This document shows positions 28,603-37,195 of a DNA stretch of 64,000 bases, in pieces. The translations under genes were made by a program, and so were the position numbers. The notes below the pieces were generated by a model. That model did no database searches, was not told the origin of the DNA, and saw only the letters and a list, made by a program, of their open reading frames with translations. The first letter of the stretch is position 1, and every line of letters starts with the position of its first letter. This DNA comes from Thiofilum sp. GTDB taxonomy: Bacteria > Pseudomonadota > Gammaproteobacteria > Thiotrichales > Thiotrichaceae. Where the stretch lies: contig NZ_JADJTF010000004.1 in assembly GCF_016711335.1 (NCBI RefSeq), positions 62,001 to 126,000 on the forward strand. Direction: 5' to 3'.

Positions 28603-29683
28603 GGCTTATCTCACAACGATAGGACACACAAGGGTCAACCGCTTTAATCCATAAATCAGCGTAATACTTCAAGAGATCATCTGATTGCATACTGTGCATT
28701 AAAGCTTGCAATCCAGCACTGACTACCCCTTGAGAACTAAAATTAATTTCAGTAGGCGCAATAATCTGATAATCAAGTACTTTATTAGCACTATCTAATT
28801 GAACTGTATGCACTAAACGCCCCCGTGCGGCCTCTATATACGAAGTACTAGGTACTCCAAACGCTAATTCAACCAATCGTGCTAAGTACCGAGTAAATAT
28901 CCCGTTTCCATATTCTGCTAAAGCTTCCTGCATTAAAGGCTGTTGCGCCTGTCGACTCAATACTGATGCTTCATTTTCTAGGGTAAAATTATTTGAGCCT
29001 AGTCGCGCTAATGCTTGCTCTTGTAAATACTTCAAAGTACGTGCCGCCAAAGTGCCTTGCTGTTCAATCCAGTGCTGTAATGATGCCAAATTACTCCGCT
29101 CTCGCCATTGAACTAAACTTTCCCCGAAAATGACCGCTTCTAAAAAAACATTCCAATCTCGTTGTAATGTACCGTAGGGGCAAACCGGTGTGTTTGCCCT
29201 GTCGTGGCACGGAGCCTCAAATGCTGCATCATCACCTAAAGAGGGGTAAACACGTAGGTTTACCCCTACCAGATCAAATGCCTTACCCTTCTCAAACCAA
29301 GCATTTCTAGCTTGACCCAATACTCCAACCGTATATTTTAAGTGCTCTTGCGATACTGAATCACTATTGAATTGACACCAATCTAGTAGGATACGCAATA
29401 CATGCTCACGCTGAGTTTCTAGCTCTACTAAGCTTAAACGTGCTTGCCATAATTCAACATTTGGCTCGATATTTAAGGCTTGCTCACAGGCTTTTAAAGC
29501 CGCAGCGCTTTGCGCCGTGCCGCAAATACTAAATAACATCGGAATAAATTGAAGGACTTGCTCAACCGTTTTGCCTTTGAGCAAAGTACTTAAAGCTTGT
29601 AAGGGGCGAGTCGAGGTAATCAGCACTGACTGATCAGCACGCTTTAAGCTAATGGTTAATTGTCCCTCAATTCCTGCTTGCAT
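28595..29683 (-). CDS. hupK: Hydrogenase assembly protein HupK, with an in-frame repeat insertion
   Basis: 362 residues from the ATG that overlaps the hupJ stop as TAATG. It is a degenerate relative of the hydrogenase large subunit (LFSICGTAQSAAAL near the N-terminus, SYIEAARGRLVHTVQL, YQIIAPTEINFSSQG, and a C-terminal VDPCVSYRCEI). The complete Ni-ligand pattern is missing, as in HupK, thought to help load Fe(CN)2CO. About 32 residues (VGVNLRVYPSLG to RANTPVCPYG) come from an inserted repeat with inverted ends. Confidence 0.88.
   Translation of the reverse strand: MQAGIEGQLTISLKRADQSVLITSTRPLQALSTLLKGKTVEQVLQFIPMLFSICGTAQSAAALKACEQALNIEPNVELWQARLSLVELETQREHVLRILLDWCQFNSDSVSQEHLKYTVGVLGQARNAWFEKGKAFDLVGVNLRVYPSLGDDAAFEAPCHDRANTPVCPYGTLQRDWNVFLEAVIFGESLVQWRERSNLASLQHWIEQQGTLAARTLKYLQEQALARLGSNNFTLENEASVLSRQAQQPLMQEALAEYGNGIFTRYLARLVELAFGVPSTSYIEAARGRLVHTVQLDSANKVLDYQIIAPTEINFSSQGVVSAGLQALMHSMQSDDLLKYYADLWIKAVDPCVSYRCEISHA
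29174..29269. repeat. 96-bp repeat with inverted ends, inserted in frame within hupK
   Basis: The ends are GTAGGGGCAAACC and GGTTTACCCCTAC, inverted repeats with one difference. Each end also folds locally (GGGGCAAAC with GTTTGCCC; GGGGTAAAC with GTTTACCCC). At 96 bp it equals exactly 32 codons and contains no stop in the hupK frame. The peptide it adds (NLRVYPS, RANTPVCPYG) is typical of such repeats when translated. Confidence 0.75.
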
Positions 29684-30201
29684 TAGGTCGTGCCTCGCAT
29701 AAAACGTCCTTGCAACCATTCGCGCCTTGATAGGGGTTGTTCTAAACGCTCGGCTAAAGGTTGCGTAGGGGTCTTGGTTGGTGATGCGGAGGTACTTGCT
29801 TCCTCAGTCATTAAAGCGATTAGCGCAGCTTGAGCGGTTTGTTCAGCCGCTAATTGATCAGCGAACTCAAACATAGGGGAAAAAAGCGAACTTGATAGAT
29901 ATAAGCCTATTGGCTCCTCATAGCCTACGATACATTCATAGATACCGGAAGGTAATTGCAGCAATTGATTACTGCCTACTGCCGCTTTGTAATCAACCTC
30001 CGGTACAAACATCATATTCATAAACCAAGGGGTGATTAAAACGCCTAAACGTCCCTGATCCCAGCGTTTAAACCCGACTGCTTTAACGGATAAACGCGGA
30101 TTTAAGATCGGAATACCCTGCATACGTGTACTTTGAATCTCATTAAATGTAGCTTCTAGTACCTCAATCAGAGCAGCAGCATTAGGGTAATTAGCCATCA
30201 T
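29683..30201 (-). CDS. hupJ: Hydrogenase chaperone HupJ (HybE family)
   Basis: 172 residues of the HupJ/HybE type: NPRLSVKAVGFKRWDQGRLG, VLITPWFMNMMFVP, LPSGIYECIVGYEEPIG, SLFSPMFEFAD. Family members bind the twin-arginine-bearing small subunit precursor or assist assembly of the [NiFe] uptake enzyme. It overlaps hupI upstream (11 bases) and hupK downstream (TAATG). Confidence 0.9.
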   Translation of the reverse strand: MMANYPNAAALIEVLEATFNEIQSTRMQGIPILNPRLSVKAVGFKRWDQGRLGVLITPWFMNMMFVPEVDYKAAVGSNQLLQLPSGIYECIVGYEEPIGLYLSSSLFSPMFEFADQLAAEQTAQAALIALMTEEASTSASPTKTPTQPLAERLEQPLSRREWLQGRFMRGTT

Positions 30202-30421
30202 TTAATACCATAAACTGCGCTTTAGGGGCATCACATTCGGGACAACGCCAATGATCAGGCAATTGGGAAAATGGTGTACCCGCAGGAATTTGCCAATAAT
30301 CGCAGCCCTCTTCAGGGTCATAGACGCGCCAACAGATTTTGCATTCCATTTTATCCGTATCTTTCAGGCGCGAATTATCGCCCCCATACGAACCCTCAAA
30401 CGGACTGTGCGAAGTACTCAT
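30191..30421 (-). CDS. hupI: Rubredoxin-type protein HupI
   Basis: 76 residues with the rubredoxin Fe(Cys)4 site: CKICWRVYD and CPECDAPK. A roughly 24-residue N-terminal extension precedes the fold. In hup operons this rubredoxin supports small-subunit maturation, especially under oxygen. It overlaps hupH by four bases and hupJ by eleven. Confidence 0.95.
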   Translation of the reverse strand: MSTSHSPFEGSYGGDNSRLKDTDKMECKICWRVYDPEEGCDYWQIPAGTPFSQLPDHWRCPECDAPKAQFMVLNDG

Positions 30422-31287
30422 TGATAAATCTCCAAAATTTCCCGTAAGCGCTCGGCACTATCTGCTAAATCTTCGGGAGCAGCGCGAGCTACTTCTGGCA
30501 CAGCGACTATTTCAATAGTATTGAGGATTAAAGCATCTTCGGAGTTATAGTACTTGACCCACCACACGCCTTGCTTTTGAGTACTTCCAATACGGCAATT
30601 ACCATAACCCCGCGATAAAATCGTCACTTCGCCTACGCCTAAACGTTCACCTAAAAAGGCTAAGTCCTCTGGAGACAATGGTAATAGAGTCAAATTAATC
30701 ACATGAGCTAAATCACCTTGTTGCCGACTTGCTATTTTCTCAGCTATTTCAGTCACTAAGGCTGGAGCATTGAGTACACCACGCGGCAGGTGAGCTAAAT
30801 CAGTATTGAGTAATGAAGCGAAAGCAAAGGCTTTATCGCGGACTACGGAGGGAATATCAGCCACTTCAATCTGATCACTGATTAATGCATTCGACTCATC
30901 ATAAGCGCGTACTCGCCACACCCCCGTTAATACGGATTCTTGAATCTGCACTCTAGGCGTACCGTTATAGACAATACTCACCTCACCCTCATGCAGTACT
31001 TGATTAATTAGGTCTAAGTTCGCTGCATCTAATCCTTGTAAATCTAGCATGAATGCCGTTTGACCTACTTGATAATGGGCAATACCTTGTTGCAGTTGTT
31101 TAAGCAATTGCTTAGCCGCTACTAGCTCTTCAATCTCCTCCGGCTCTGGCAAAATCGGCGGATGATAAGTAGGCATTGCCCCCGGAGAACCAGTGAAAGC
31201 AAATTGCTCATCACCCTCTTCATTGGGTTGAGTTCCTACCCCAACTACTGGAATACCAATGGGTCTACCGTAAAATGGTTCACTCAT
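30418..31287 (-). CDS. hupH: Hydrogenase accessory protein HupH (HyaF family)
   Basis: 289 residues of the HupH/HyaF family: PEEIEELVAAKQLLKQL, LNEVLHEGEVS-like VLHEGEVSIVYNG, VWRVRAYD, LPLSPEDLAFLGERLGVGEV and a near-duplicate second half, VWWVKYYNSEDALILNTIEI. The two similar halves (VSIVYNG/VTILSRG) suggest an internal duplication usual for the family. It acts in uptake hydrogenase assembly; the precise step is unknown. Confidence 0.92.
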   Translation of the reverse strand: MSEPFYGRPIGIPVVGVGTQPNEEGDEQFAFTGSPGAMPTYHPPILPEPEEIEELVAAKQLLKQLQQGIAHYQVGQTAFMLDLQGLDAANLDLINQVLHEGEVSIVYNGTPRVQIQESVLTGVWRVRAYDESNALISDQIEVADIPSVVRDKAFAFASLLNTDLAHLPRGVLNAPALVTEIAEKIASRQQGDLAHVINLTLLPLSPEDLAFLGERLGVGEVTILSRGYGNCRIGSTQKQGVWWVKYYNSEDALILNTIEIVAVPEVARAAPEDLADSAERLREILEIYQ

Positions 31288-31302
31288 AATTTAATCCTTA
31301 TC

Positions 31303-31713
31303 TCAATGACTCACTACTGGAATACCAATCGATACTGGGCGACTCGGCTCGGCTGCTAGAATCTTATTGATCTCATCCAAATACCCCCCCCAATCCTGTA
31401 CTCCGGTAATCGTGCCTAGATACTCATTACCCTTTAAAAACACCAGTGCCGGCCAGACTTGAAAGCCGTATAAGCTTTGCAATTTCTTCTCATCTTCTTG
31501 AGCAATGACCGCAGCAGCAAATTGTCCATTAAAGGCTTTGACTAACTCCGGCAAAATCACCGCAACATCATTAGTTTCTGGAAAGCGTTTCGGGTCTTCC
31601 GTAAAAAACAGCACACTAAAAGTATGTTGGCTTAAAAAATCAGGTACTTGAGCAGCGCTTAGGCGCGGATAACCTAATTGTTGATATAGGCGTTGCACGA
31701 GGGGTGAGGGCAT
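31303..31713 (-). CDS. hupG: Thioredoxin-like hydrogenase accessory protein HupG (HyaE family)
   Basis: 136 residues with a thioredoxin-like layout (FSVLFFTEDPKRFPETNDVAVILPELV, YGFQVWPALVFLKGNEYLGTI). It lacks the CxxC redox pair, as in HyaE/HupG. The family binds the Tat signal of the hydrogenase small subunit and proofreads export. It lies between hupF and hupH in the operon. Confidence 0.9.
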   Translation of the reverse strand: MPSPLVQRLYQQLGYPRLSAAQVPDFLSQHTFSVLFFTEDPKRFPETNDVAVILPELVKAFNGQFAAAVIAQEDEKKLQSLYGFQVWPALVFLKGNEYLGTITGVQDWGGYLDEINKILAAEPSRPVSIGIPVVSH

Positions 31714-31719
31714 AGCATC

Positions 31720-32043
31720 TTATCCTTTAATAACAACCTGTGAGCGCAAATGCTCCGGTAGTGGTGGCTCACGATCAATCAAATCGGCAAATAGTGCATC
31801 AATGGCAGAAGCGCTCTGAGTGTCATGCAAGGTCAAACTTAAAGCTTGCAACGCATCCTGCATGTGTAAGGCTGTAGTAGGATCAAGTACCTCACGCGCT
31901 GCTCCTAGGAAATTTAAGATCCAAGTACCGGCAGGCTGATCACCGACTAATAACATATCTACCCTTTCCACTCGCCCCTGTGCTTCACACAGCGCGTGAG
32001 TACCTTGCATACTGAGTACCTGCATTGGAACACCCATACACAT
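31720..32043 (-). CDS. hupF: HypC-family chaperone HupF
   Basis: 107 residues, MCMGVPMQV start, with QGRVERVDMLLVG and GTWILNFLGAAREVLDP. A paralogue of HypC that protects the large subunit HupL during maturation. Three bases downstream of hupD. Confidence 0.94.
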   Translation of the reverse strand: MCMGVPMQVLSMQGTHALCEAQGRVERVDMLLVGDQPAGTWILNFLGAAREVLDPTTALHMQDALQALSLTLHDTQSASAIDALFADLIDREPPLPEHLRSQVVIKG

Positions 32044-32045
32044 GA

Positions 32046-32735
32046 TTAAGGTCTCCGATGGTCAACATTGACCTTCACAGGTTGTTCAATTAGCGAGGGT
32101 TTAGGGTCAAACTGGAACGCTTGATTAGCTAAGATGCGCTCATCACCTACTCGACAGGCTTGTTCTTCGCTAGGTCGCCCTGCTTCGTATTGTGCTAAGG
32201 CTAATTGTGAGGGTGAGAGCTGTTCGTGAGTGGATAGAGGGGTGGTACGTGGAATGGCTTGAATGCCGAGCTGAGCTAAGTACTCAATAGCGATTTGAAG
32301 AGCGGGTTGAATTTGTGCTTTAACCGCAGGGCGCAAACTGCCACCATAGTCTTCTAATTCAACCGGTTGCACCCCAATCAATAAAATCTTTTCTGGGTAA
32401 CTATCGAGCAGTTGAGCAGTAGCCAGTACTTCTTGAAATCCGGTTTGATGCAAACTCATTTTTTTAGCACCCATAAAAGTGGGTACATCTGCATCTTCAA
32501 TCGTTTTTAATGTGCCACCCTCAAGACCGTAATCAATGGCATCAAATACCACTAGAATATCAGCGGCTTGGACATGTTGTACAAGGTAAATGCCTTGTGT
32601 ACCTCCATCCATGAGTGTGACATTGTGAGGGAAAGTATAATATTGATGGAGTGTTTCAATGCAACGCACCCCAAAGCCTTCATCAGCCCATAGGACATTA
32701 CCTATACCTAATAACAGCACTTGTTTGTTTTGCAT
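32046..32735 (-). CDS. hupD: Hydrogenase maturation endopeptidase HupD
   Basis: 229 residues. LLLGIGNVLWADEGFGVR holds the Ni-recognising Glu, with further signatures DGGTQG and VVFDAIDYG (Asp) and SLHQTG (His). It cuts the C-terminal tail of HupL after Ni insertion. About 50-60 extra C-terminal residues (STHEQLSPSQLALAQYEAG onward) exceed the usual about 160-200; their role is unknown. First gene of the 15-kb minus-strand hup/hyp operon. Confidence 0.95.
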   Translation of the reverse strand: MQNKQVLLLGIGNVLWADEGFGVRCIETLHQYYTFPHNVTLMDGGTQGIYLVQHVQAADILVVFDAIDYGLEGGTLKTIEDADVPTFMGAKKMSLHQTGFQEVLATAQLLDSYPEKILLIGVQPVELEDYGGSLRPAVKAQIQPALQIAIEYLAQLGIQAIPRTTPLSTHEQLSPSQLALAQYEAGRPSEEQACRVGDERILANQAFQFDPKPSLIEQPVKVNVDHRRP

Positions 32736-32773
32736 CTAAACCTCCTGCACCTGATCTATGTAAAATACTATTA

Positions 32774-32791
32774 CAGTTTTTCAAAAAACTG
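32774..32791. promoter_or_regulatory. Inverted repeat in the hupD-hupS divergent promoter region
   Basis: CAGTTTTT-CA-AAAAACTG, an 8-bp inverted repeat about 140 bp upstream of the hupS sigma-54 promoter and 40-60 bp upstream of hupD. It could be an operator for one or both operons. No binding data exist here. Confidence 0.3.
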
Positions 32792-32916
32792 CAAGGTTAA
32801 TTTACACTTTTATCTGATATTTTTACTAGGAGTTAGCTCTCTCACTGAAGCAATTAATGCCCCTCTACCTTGATATTTCTCAAAGGCGCGACAGATTTTA
32901 ACTACTATTGCAGTGC

Positions 32917-32934
32917 TTGGCATTGTGCTTGCAT
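32917..32934 (+). promoter_or_regulatory. Sigma-54 promoter of hupSL
   Basis: TTGGCATTGTGCTTGCAT has the invariant GG (-24) and GC (-12) exactly ten bases apart and is close to the consensus TGGCAC-N5-TTGC. It lies 42-59 bases before the hupS ATG. The operon's HupR is a sigma-54 activator, so H2-dependent activation is the natural reading. Confidence 0.8.
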
Positions 32935-33377
32935 AAGGTAACAGCTAGTCCAAGTTTGGAATTGAGGAGAGCCTTATGATTGAAACCTTCTACGATGTCA
33001 TGCGCAGGCAAGGCATTTCACGGCGCAGCTTTTTAAAGTATTGCAGCCTCACCGCTGCGGCTTTGGGCCTAGGACCTGAATTTGCAGGCAAAATTGCGCA
33101 TGCGATGGAAACTAAACCGCGTATTCCCGTACTGTGGTTACATGGTTTGGAGTGTACGTGCTGCTCTGAATCTTTTATTCGCTCTGCTCACCCACTGGCT
33201 AAAGATGTTATTTTGTCTATGGTGTCGCTCGATTATGACGACGTAATCATGGCAGCAGCGGGACAGCAGGCTGAGGCGATTATTGAAGAAACTATTCAAA
33301 AATATGATGGTAATTTTATTCTAGCCGTAGAAGGCAATCCGCCCCTCAATCAAGATGGTATGTCGTGTATTATTGCG

Positions 33378-34647
33378 CTCTGTACACGACAAAACCACTA
33401 ACTTATTGATTTAGCATGTTTGTCATGGAGATGGTGAAAGTCCACCGCTCCTATGTTTTACTCTCTAGTTACCACACAGGAGAGCAAAATGGATCTGAGC
33501 GATGGACTACGTGACAGTTTAAAAGCCCACTTGAGTTGGGGCAAGCCCCGTTTGGATTGTTTTGTGGGAATGCTGCATACTTTGCTGAGTGCGCGACAAA
33601 TGAATTTGGCGTTGTTGGCGGTACACATAGATTCTGACACCGACATTGGTTCCCGCTATCGACGGATGCAACGCTTTTTTAGCCAAGTGTTCTTTAATTA
33701 CAATGACATTGCCCATTTTCTTATGGGAATGTTCGCCTTTAGTGGTCAACAATACTACCTCACACTCGACAGAACCAACTGGAAATGGGGCAAATCCAAC
33801 CTCAATCTCCTGACTTTGGCGGTTGTTTACCAAGGTGCGGCTATCCCCGTTTACTGGATGGTGTTGAACAAACGCGGTAATTCTAACCAACGTGAACGTA
33901 TTGCCCTGCTGCAACGATTTATCAGCCAATTCGGGCGCAACAACATCTTGGGTGTGTTGGCTGACCGTGAGTTTATTGGTGGTCAATGGTGGAAGTGGTT
34001 GTCTTCCAAAGAGATTCCCTACTTGATTCGTATCAAGGGTAATCAGTTGATGACCGACAAACACAAAAAAGAGGCGCATGTCCGCTCGCTGTTTGCCAAC
34101 CTCAAGCCGGGTAAACGGCGCGTTCTCCGTCACCGTCGCGACGTTAGCGGGGAATGGGTTTGGCTCAGTGGCTCAAAGCTGCCCAGTGGTGAGTTGTTGA
34201 TTATCGCCAGCAACCACTACACGGCTGATCCCATTGGCACTTATCGGCTACGTTGGGAAATTGAAAACCTGTTCCAATGCTTGAAAGGGCGTGGTTTTCA
34301 CATGGAAGCCACTCACTTCACCAAACCCCTCGCATCAAAAAGATGATGGCGTTGCTTGCCATTGGCTTCTGTTGGGCGCACAAAGTCGGCGAATGGAAGG
34401 AAAAAGCCGTCAAGCCTTTGAAGACGAAAAAACATGGACGCAAAGAGCAAAGTGTCTTCCGTTACGGCTTGGACTACTTGACCGATTTATTGAATGGAAG
34501 GGTACGGGAAAAAGTGGATAGGCTTAGGCTGCTGCTTCTGTTCCTTTGTCCACCACAATTCATGGCGATCGAGGATGGACGGATGAAACTCAGGCGATTT
34601 TCTTTTGAAAAAGATTCAATGAGTTAAGCGAATTGTCGTGTACAGAG
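33378..34647 (+). mobile_element. IS4-family insertion sequence, copy 2 (in hupS)
   Basis: 1270 bp bounded by CTCTGTACACGACAA and its complement, with the 9-bp duplication ATTATTGCG at 33369-33377 and 34648-34656. It is identical to copy 3 as far as I can compare by eye. Exact duplications and identity point to recent transposition. Confidence 0.96.
33489..34346 (+). CDS. IS4-family transposase, copy 2
   Basis: 285 residues from the ATG preceded by AGGAG (an upstream in-frame ATG at 33453 lacks one). DDE residues: Asp in LTLDRTNWKWGK, Asp in GVLADREFIGG, and Glu in the family signature Y-x2-R-x3-E-x6-K (YRLRWEIENLFQCLK). The frame ends at HFTKPLASKR. The expected C-terminal helices (RIKKMMALLAIGFCWAHKVG to the end) continue in the -1 frame up to 34627. 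All catalytic residues are in the first frame. Whether the short form works, or a frameshift joins the two, is open. Confidence 0.9.
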   Translation: MDLSDGLRDSLKAHLSWGKPRLDCFVGMLHTLLSARQMNLALLAVHIDSDTDIGSRYRRMQRFFSQVFFNYNDIAHFLMGMFAFSGQQYYLTLDRTNWKWGKSNLNLLTLAVVYQGAAIPVYWMVLNKRGNSNQRERIALLQRFISQFGRNNILGVLADREFIGGQWWKWLSSKEIPYLIRIKGNQLMTDKHKKEAHVRSLFANLKPGKRRVLRHRRDVSGEWVWLSGSKLPSGELLIIASNHYTADPIGTYRLRWEIENLFQCLKGRGFHMEATHFTKPLASKR

Positions 34648-35373
34648 ATTATTGCGGGTAAGCCTTTCGTTGAGCAGCTCACTCATGTGGCTAAACATTG
34701 TAAAGCGATTATTTCATGGGGTTCTTGTGCCTCTTATGGCTGTGTGCAAGCCGCCAAACCTAATCCTACTCGCGCCACCCCAGTACATAAGGTCATTACT
34801 GATAAACCAATTATTAAAGTCCCCGGTTGCCCTCCCATTGCAGAGGTCATGACGGCGGTTATTACTTATATTTTGACCTTTGAAAAGTTCCCCGAACTAG
34901 ACCGTCAAGGTCGTCCGAAAATGTTCTATAGCCAACGGATTCATGACAAATGCTATCGCCGTCCTCACTTTGATGCGGGTCAATTTGTCGAGAGCTTTGA
35001 TGATGAAGGCGCTCGCAAAGGCTATTGCTTATACAAAGTGGGTTGCAAGGGGCCTACGACTTATAACGCTTGCTCGACGATTCGTTGGAATGAGGGTACG
35101 TCCTTCCCGATTCAAGCGGGTCATGGTTGCATTGGTTGTTCGGAAGATGGTTTCTGGGATAAGGGTTCTTGGTATGCACGCTTGAGTGATATTAATGCCT
35201 TTGGAGTCGAGGCGAATGCTGACACTATTGGCGGTATTGCCGCGACCGCAGTGGGAGTAGGGATTGCTGCTCATGCTGCTGTTTCAGCCGTTAAACGTAT
35301 TAAGGGTAATGGCTCTAATGCCACCACTTCGACCAGCACGGTTGAAACCAGTAAGGCGCAAGGAGAATAATCA

Positions 35374-37188
35374 ATGGCCGTTATTACAACCCCGAATGGA
35401 TATAATTTAGATAACTCAGGGCAGCGCGTGGTGATTGATCCGGTCACTCGTATCGAAGGCCATATGCGCTGTGAGGTCAATATTGATGCTACCAATGTGA
35501 TTCGCAATGCTGTTTCCACAGGTACGATGTGGCGCGGCTTAGAAGTGATTTTAAAAGGTCGTGATCCGCGTGACGCTTGGGCCTTCGTAGAGCGGATTTG
35601 CGGTGTATGTACCGGATGTCATGCCTTAACGTCAGTGCGTGCGGTTGAAGATGCCTTAGGGATTCAAATTCCACTTAATGCGCATTTAATCCGTGAAATG
35701 ATGGCAAAAACGCTGCAAGTACATGATCACGTTGTACATTTTTATCACTTACATGCTTTGGATTGGGTCAACCCCGTCAATGCTTTAAAAGCCGACCCGC
35801 GTGCGACCTCTACCTTGCAACAAATGGTATCGGCTTCTCATCCTTTATCCAGTCCGGGCTATTTCCGCGATATACAAACGCGCATTAAACGTTTTATCGA
35901 GTCGGGACAATTAGGACCCTTTAAAAATGGTTATTGGGATAATCCTGCCTATAAATTACCGCCAGAAGCTGACTTAATGGCAGTAGCACATTATTTAGAA
36001 GCGCTGGATTTACAAAAAGAATTTGTCAAAGTTCATACCGTCTTTGGGGGTAAAAACCCGCATCCTAATTATTTAGTTGGTGGTGTACCTTGCGCCATTA
36101 ATATGGATCAGGATATGTCCGCAGGCGCACCGCTCAATATGGAGCGTTTAAACTTCGTGCGGGCGCGGATTGAGGAGATGATTGCGTTTAATAAAAATGT
36201 TTATCTACCGGATGTGATTGCTATTGCTAGTTTCTATAAGGGTCAGCTCTGGGGCGGCGGTCATGGCGCGATTAATGTCATGGATTATGGCGATTACTCC
36301 AAAGTCCCTTACGATAAATCGACCGATCAATTACCCGGTGGTGTGATTCTCAACGGAAATTGGAACGAAATCTTCCCGATTGACCCACGCGATCCAGAGC
36401 AAGTGCAAGAATTCGTGACGCACTCTTGGTATAGCTATCCAGATGAAAGTAAAGGCTTGCATCCTTGGGATGGTATTACCGAGCCTAATTATGTGTTAGG
36501 TCAAAACACCAAAGGTACGCGCACGAATATTCAAGAAATTGACGAAAGTGCTAAATACTCATGGATTAAAGCACCGCGCTGGAAAGGACATGCTGTTGAA
36601 GTAGGCCCGCTATCACGTTATACCCTAGCCTATGCTAAAGGCGTTGATTATGTGAAAAACCAAGTCGACAACAGTCTACGTGCCTTTAATCAATTAGCAG
36701 GTACTAATCTAGATGCTAAAGCAGCACTCAATAGCACCATTGGGCGTACCTTAGCGCGTGCCTTAGAGTCTGAATATTGCGCGGATATGATGATGGAAGA
36801 TTGGCATCAGTTAATTGGCAATATTAAAGCCGGAGATACTGCTACCGCCAATATGGACAAATGGCATCCCTCCACTTGGCCCTCTGAGGCTAAAGGGGTG
36901 GGCACTGTAGCTGCACCGCGTGGTGGCTTAGGTCACTGGATTAAAATCAAAGACGGCAAAATCGAAAATTATCAATGTGTAGTTCCTACCACTTGGAATG
37001 GTTCGCCACGTGATCCTAAAGGCAATATCGGCGCATTTGAAGCCTGTCTGATTAATACACCCGTAGAGCGCCCTAATGAACCAGTAGAAATTCTACGCAG
37101 TCTGCATAGTTTTGACCCTTGTTTAGCGTGTTCTACTCACGTCATGGGCCCCGATGGACAAGAACTTACCACCGTTAAAGTACGCTAA
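35374..37188 (+). CDS. hupL: Uptake [NiFe] hydrogenase large subunit HupL
   Basis: 604 residues. NiFe ligands in ERICGVCTGCH (Cys 76, 79) and DPCLACSTH (Cys 583, 586). The tail VMGPDGQELTTVKVR after His 589 is the piece that HupD removes. Other family stretches: RIEGHMRCEVN, HDHVVHFYHLHALDWV, GAINVMDYGD and APRGGLGHWI. Oxidises H2 and passes electrons through HupS to the cytochrome HupC. It starts three bases after the hupS stop with AAGGAG just upstream. Intact itself, but stranded between two IS4 copies with a broken partner subunit. Confidence 0.97.
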   Translation: MAVITTPNGYNLDNSGQRVVIDPVTRIEGHMRCEVNIDATNVIRNAVSTGTMWRGLEVILKGRDPRDAWAFVERICGVCTGCHALTSVRAVEDALGIQIPLNAHLIREMMAKTLQVHDHVVHFYHLHALDWVNPVNALKADPRATSTLQQMVSASHPLSSPGYFRDIQTRIKRFIESGQLGPFKNGYWDNPAYKLPPEADLMAVAHYLEALDLQKEFVKVHTVFGGKNPHPNYLVGGVPCAINMDQDMSAGAPLNMERLNFVRARIEEMIAFNKNVYLPDVIAIASFYKGQLWGGGHGAINVMDYGDYSKVPYDKSTDQLPGGVILNGNWNEIFPIDPRDPEQVQEFVTHSWYSYPDESKGLHPWDGITEPNYVLGQNTKGTRTNIQEIDESAKYSWIKAPRWKGHAVEVGPLSRYTLAYAKGVDYVKNQVDNSLRAFNQLAGTNLDAKAALNSTIGRTLARALESEYCADMMMEDWHQLIGNIKAGDTATANMDKWHPSTWPSEAKGVGTVAAPRGGLGHWIKIKDGKIENYQCVVPTTWNGSPRDPKGNIGAFEACLINTPVERPNEPVEILRSLHSFDPCLACSTHVMGPDGQELTTVKVR

Positions 37189-37195
37189 GGAGTTT

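Larger units (their letters stand above)
32976..35370 (+). pseudogene. hupS: Uptake [NiFe] hydrogenase small subunit HupS, split by IS4 copy 2
   Basis: The 5' part (32976-33377) has the Tat leader SRRSFLKYCSL and the first cluster motif LHGLECTCCSES. The 3' part (34648-35370) has SWGSCASYGCVQAA, PGCPPIAEVM, the HDKCYRRPHFDAG, YCLYKVGCKGPTTYNAC and GHGCIGCSE clusters, and a C-terminal membrane-anchor-like segment. Deleting the IS and one 9-bp duplication ATTATTGCG joins MSCIIA to GKPFVEQ in frame, restoring about 375 residues. Start supported by GAGGAG and the sigma-54 promoter. As it stands, no functional uptake hydrogenase can be made from this allele. Confidence 0.95.

Noticed and set aside
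34310..34335. Programmed -1 frameshift in the IS4 transposase
   Set aside because: No X-XXY-YYZ heptamer or downstream pseudoknot is evident at the junction. A simple one-base loss in an ancestral copy explains it equally well.
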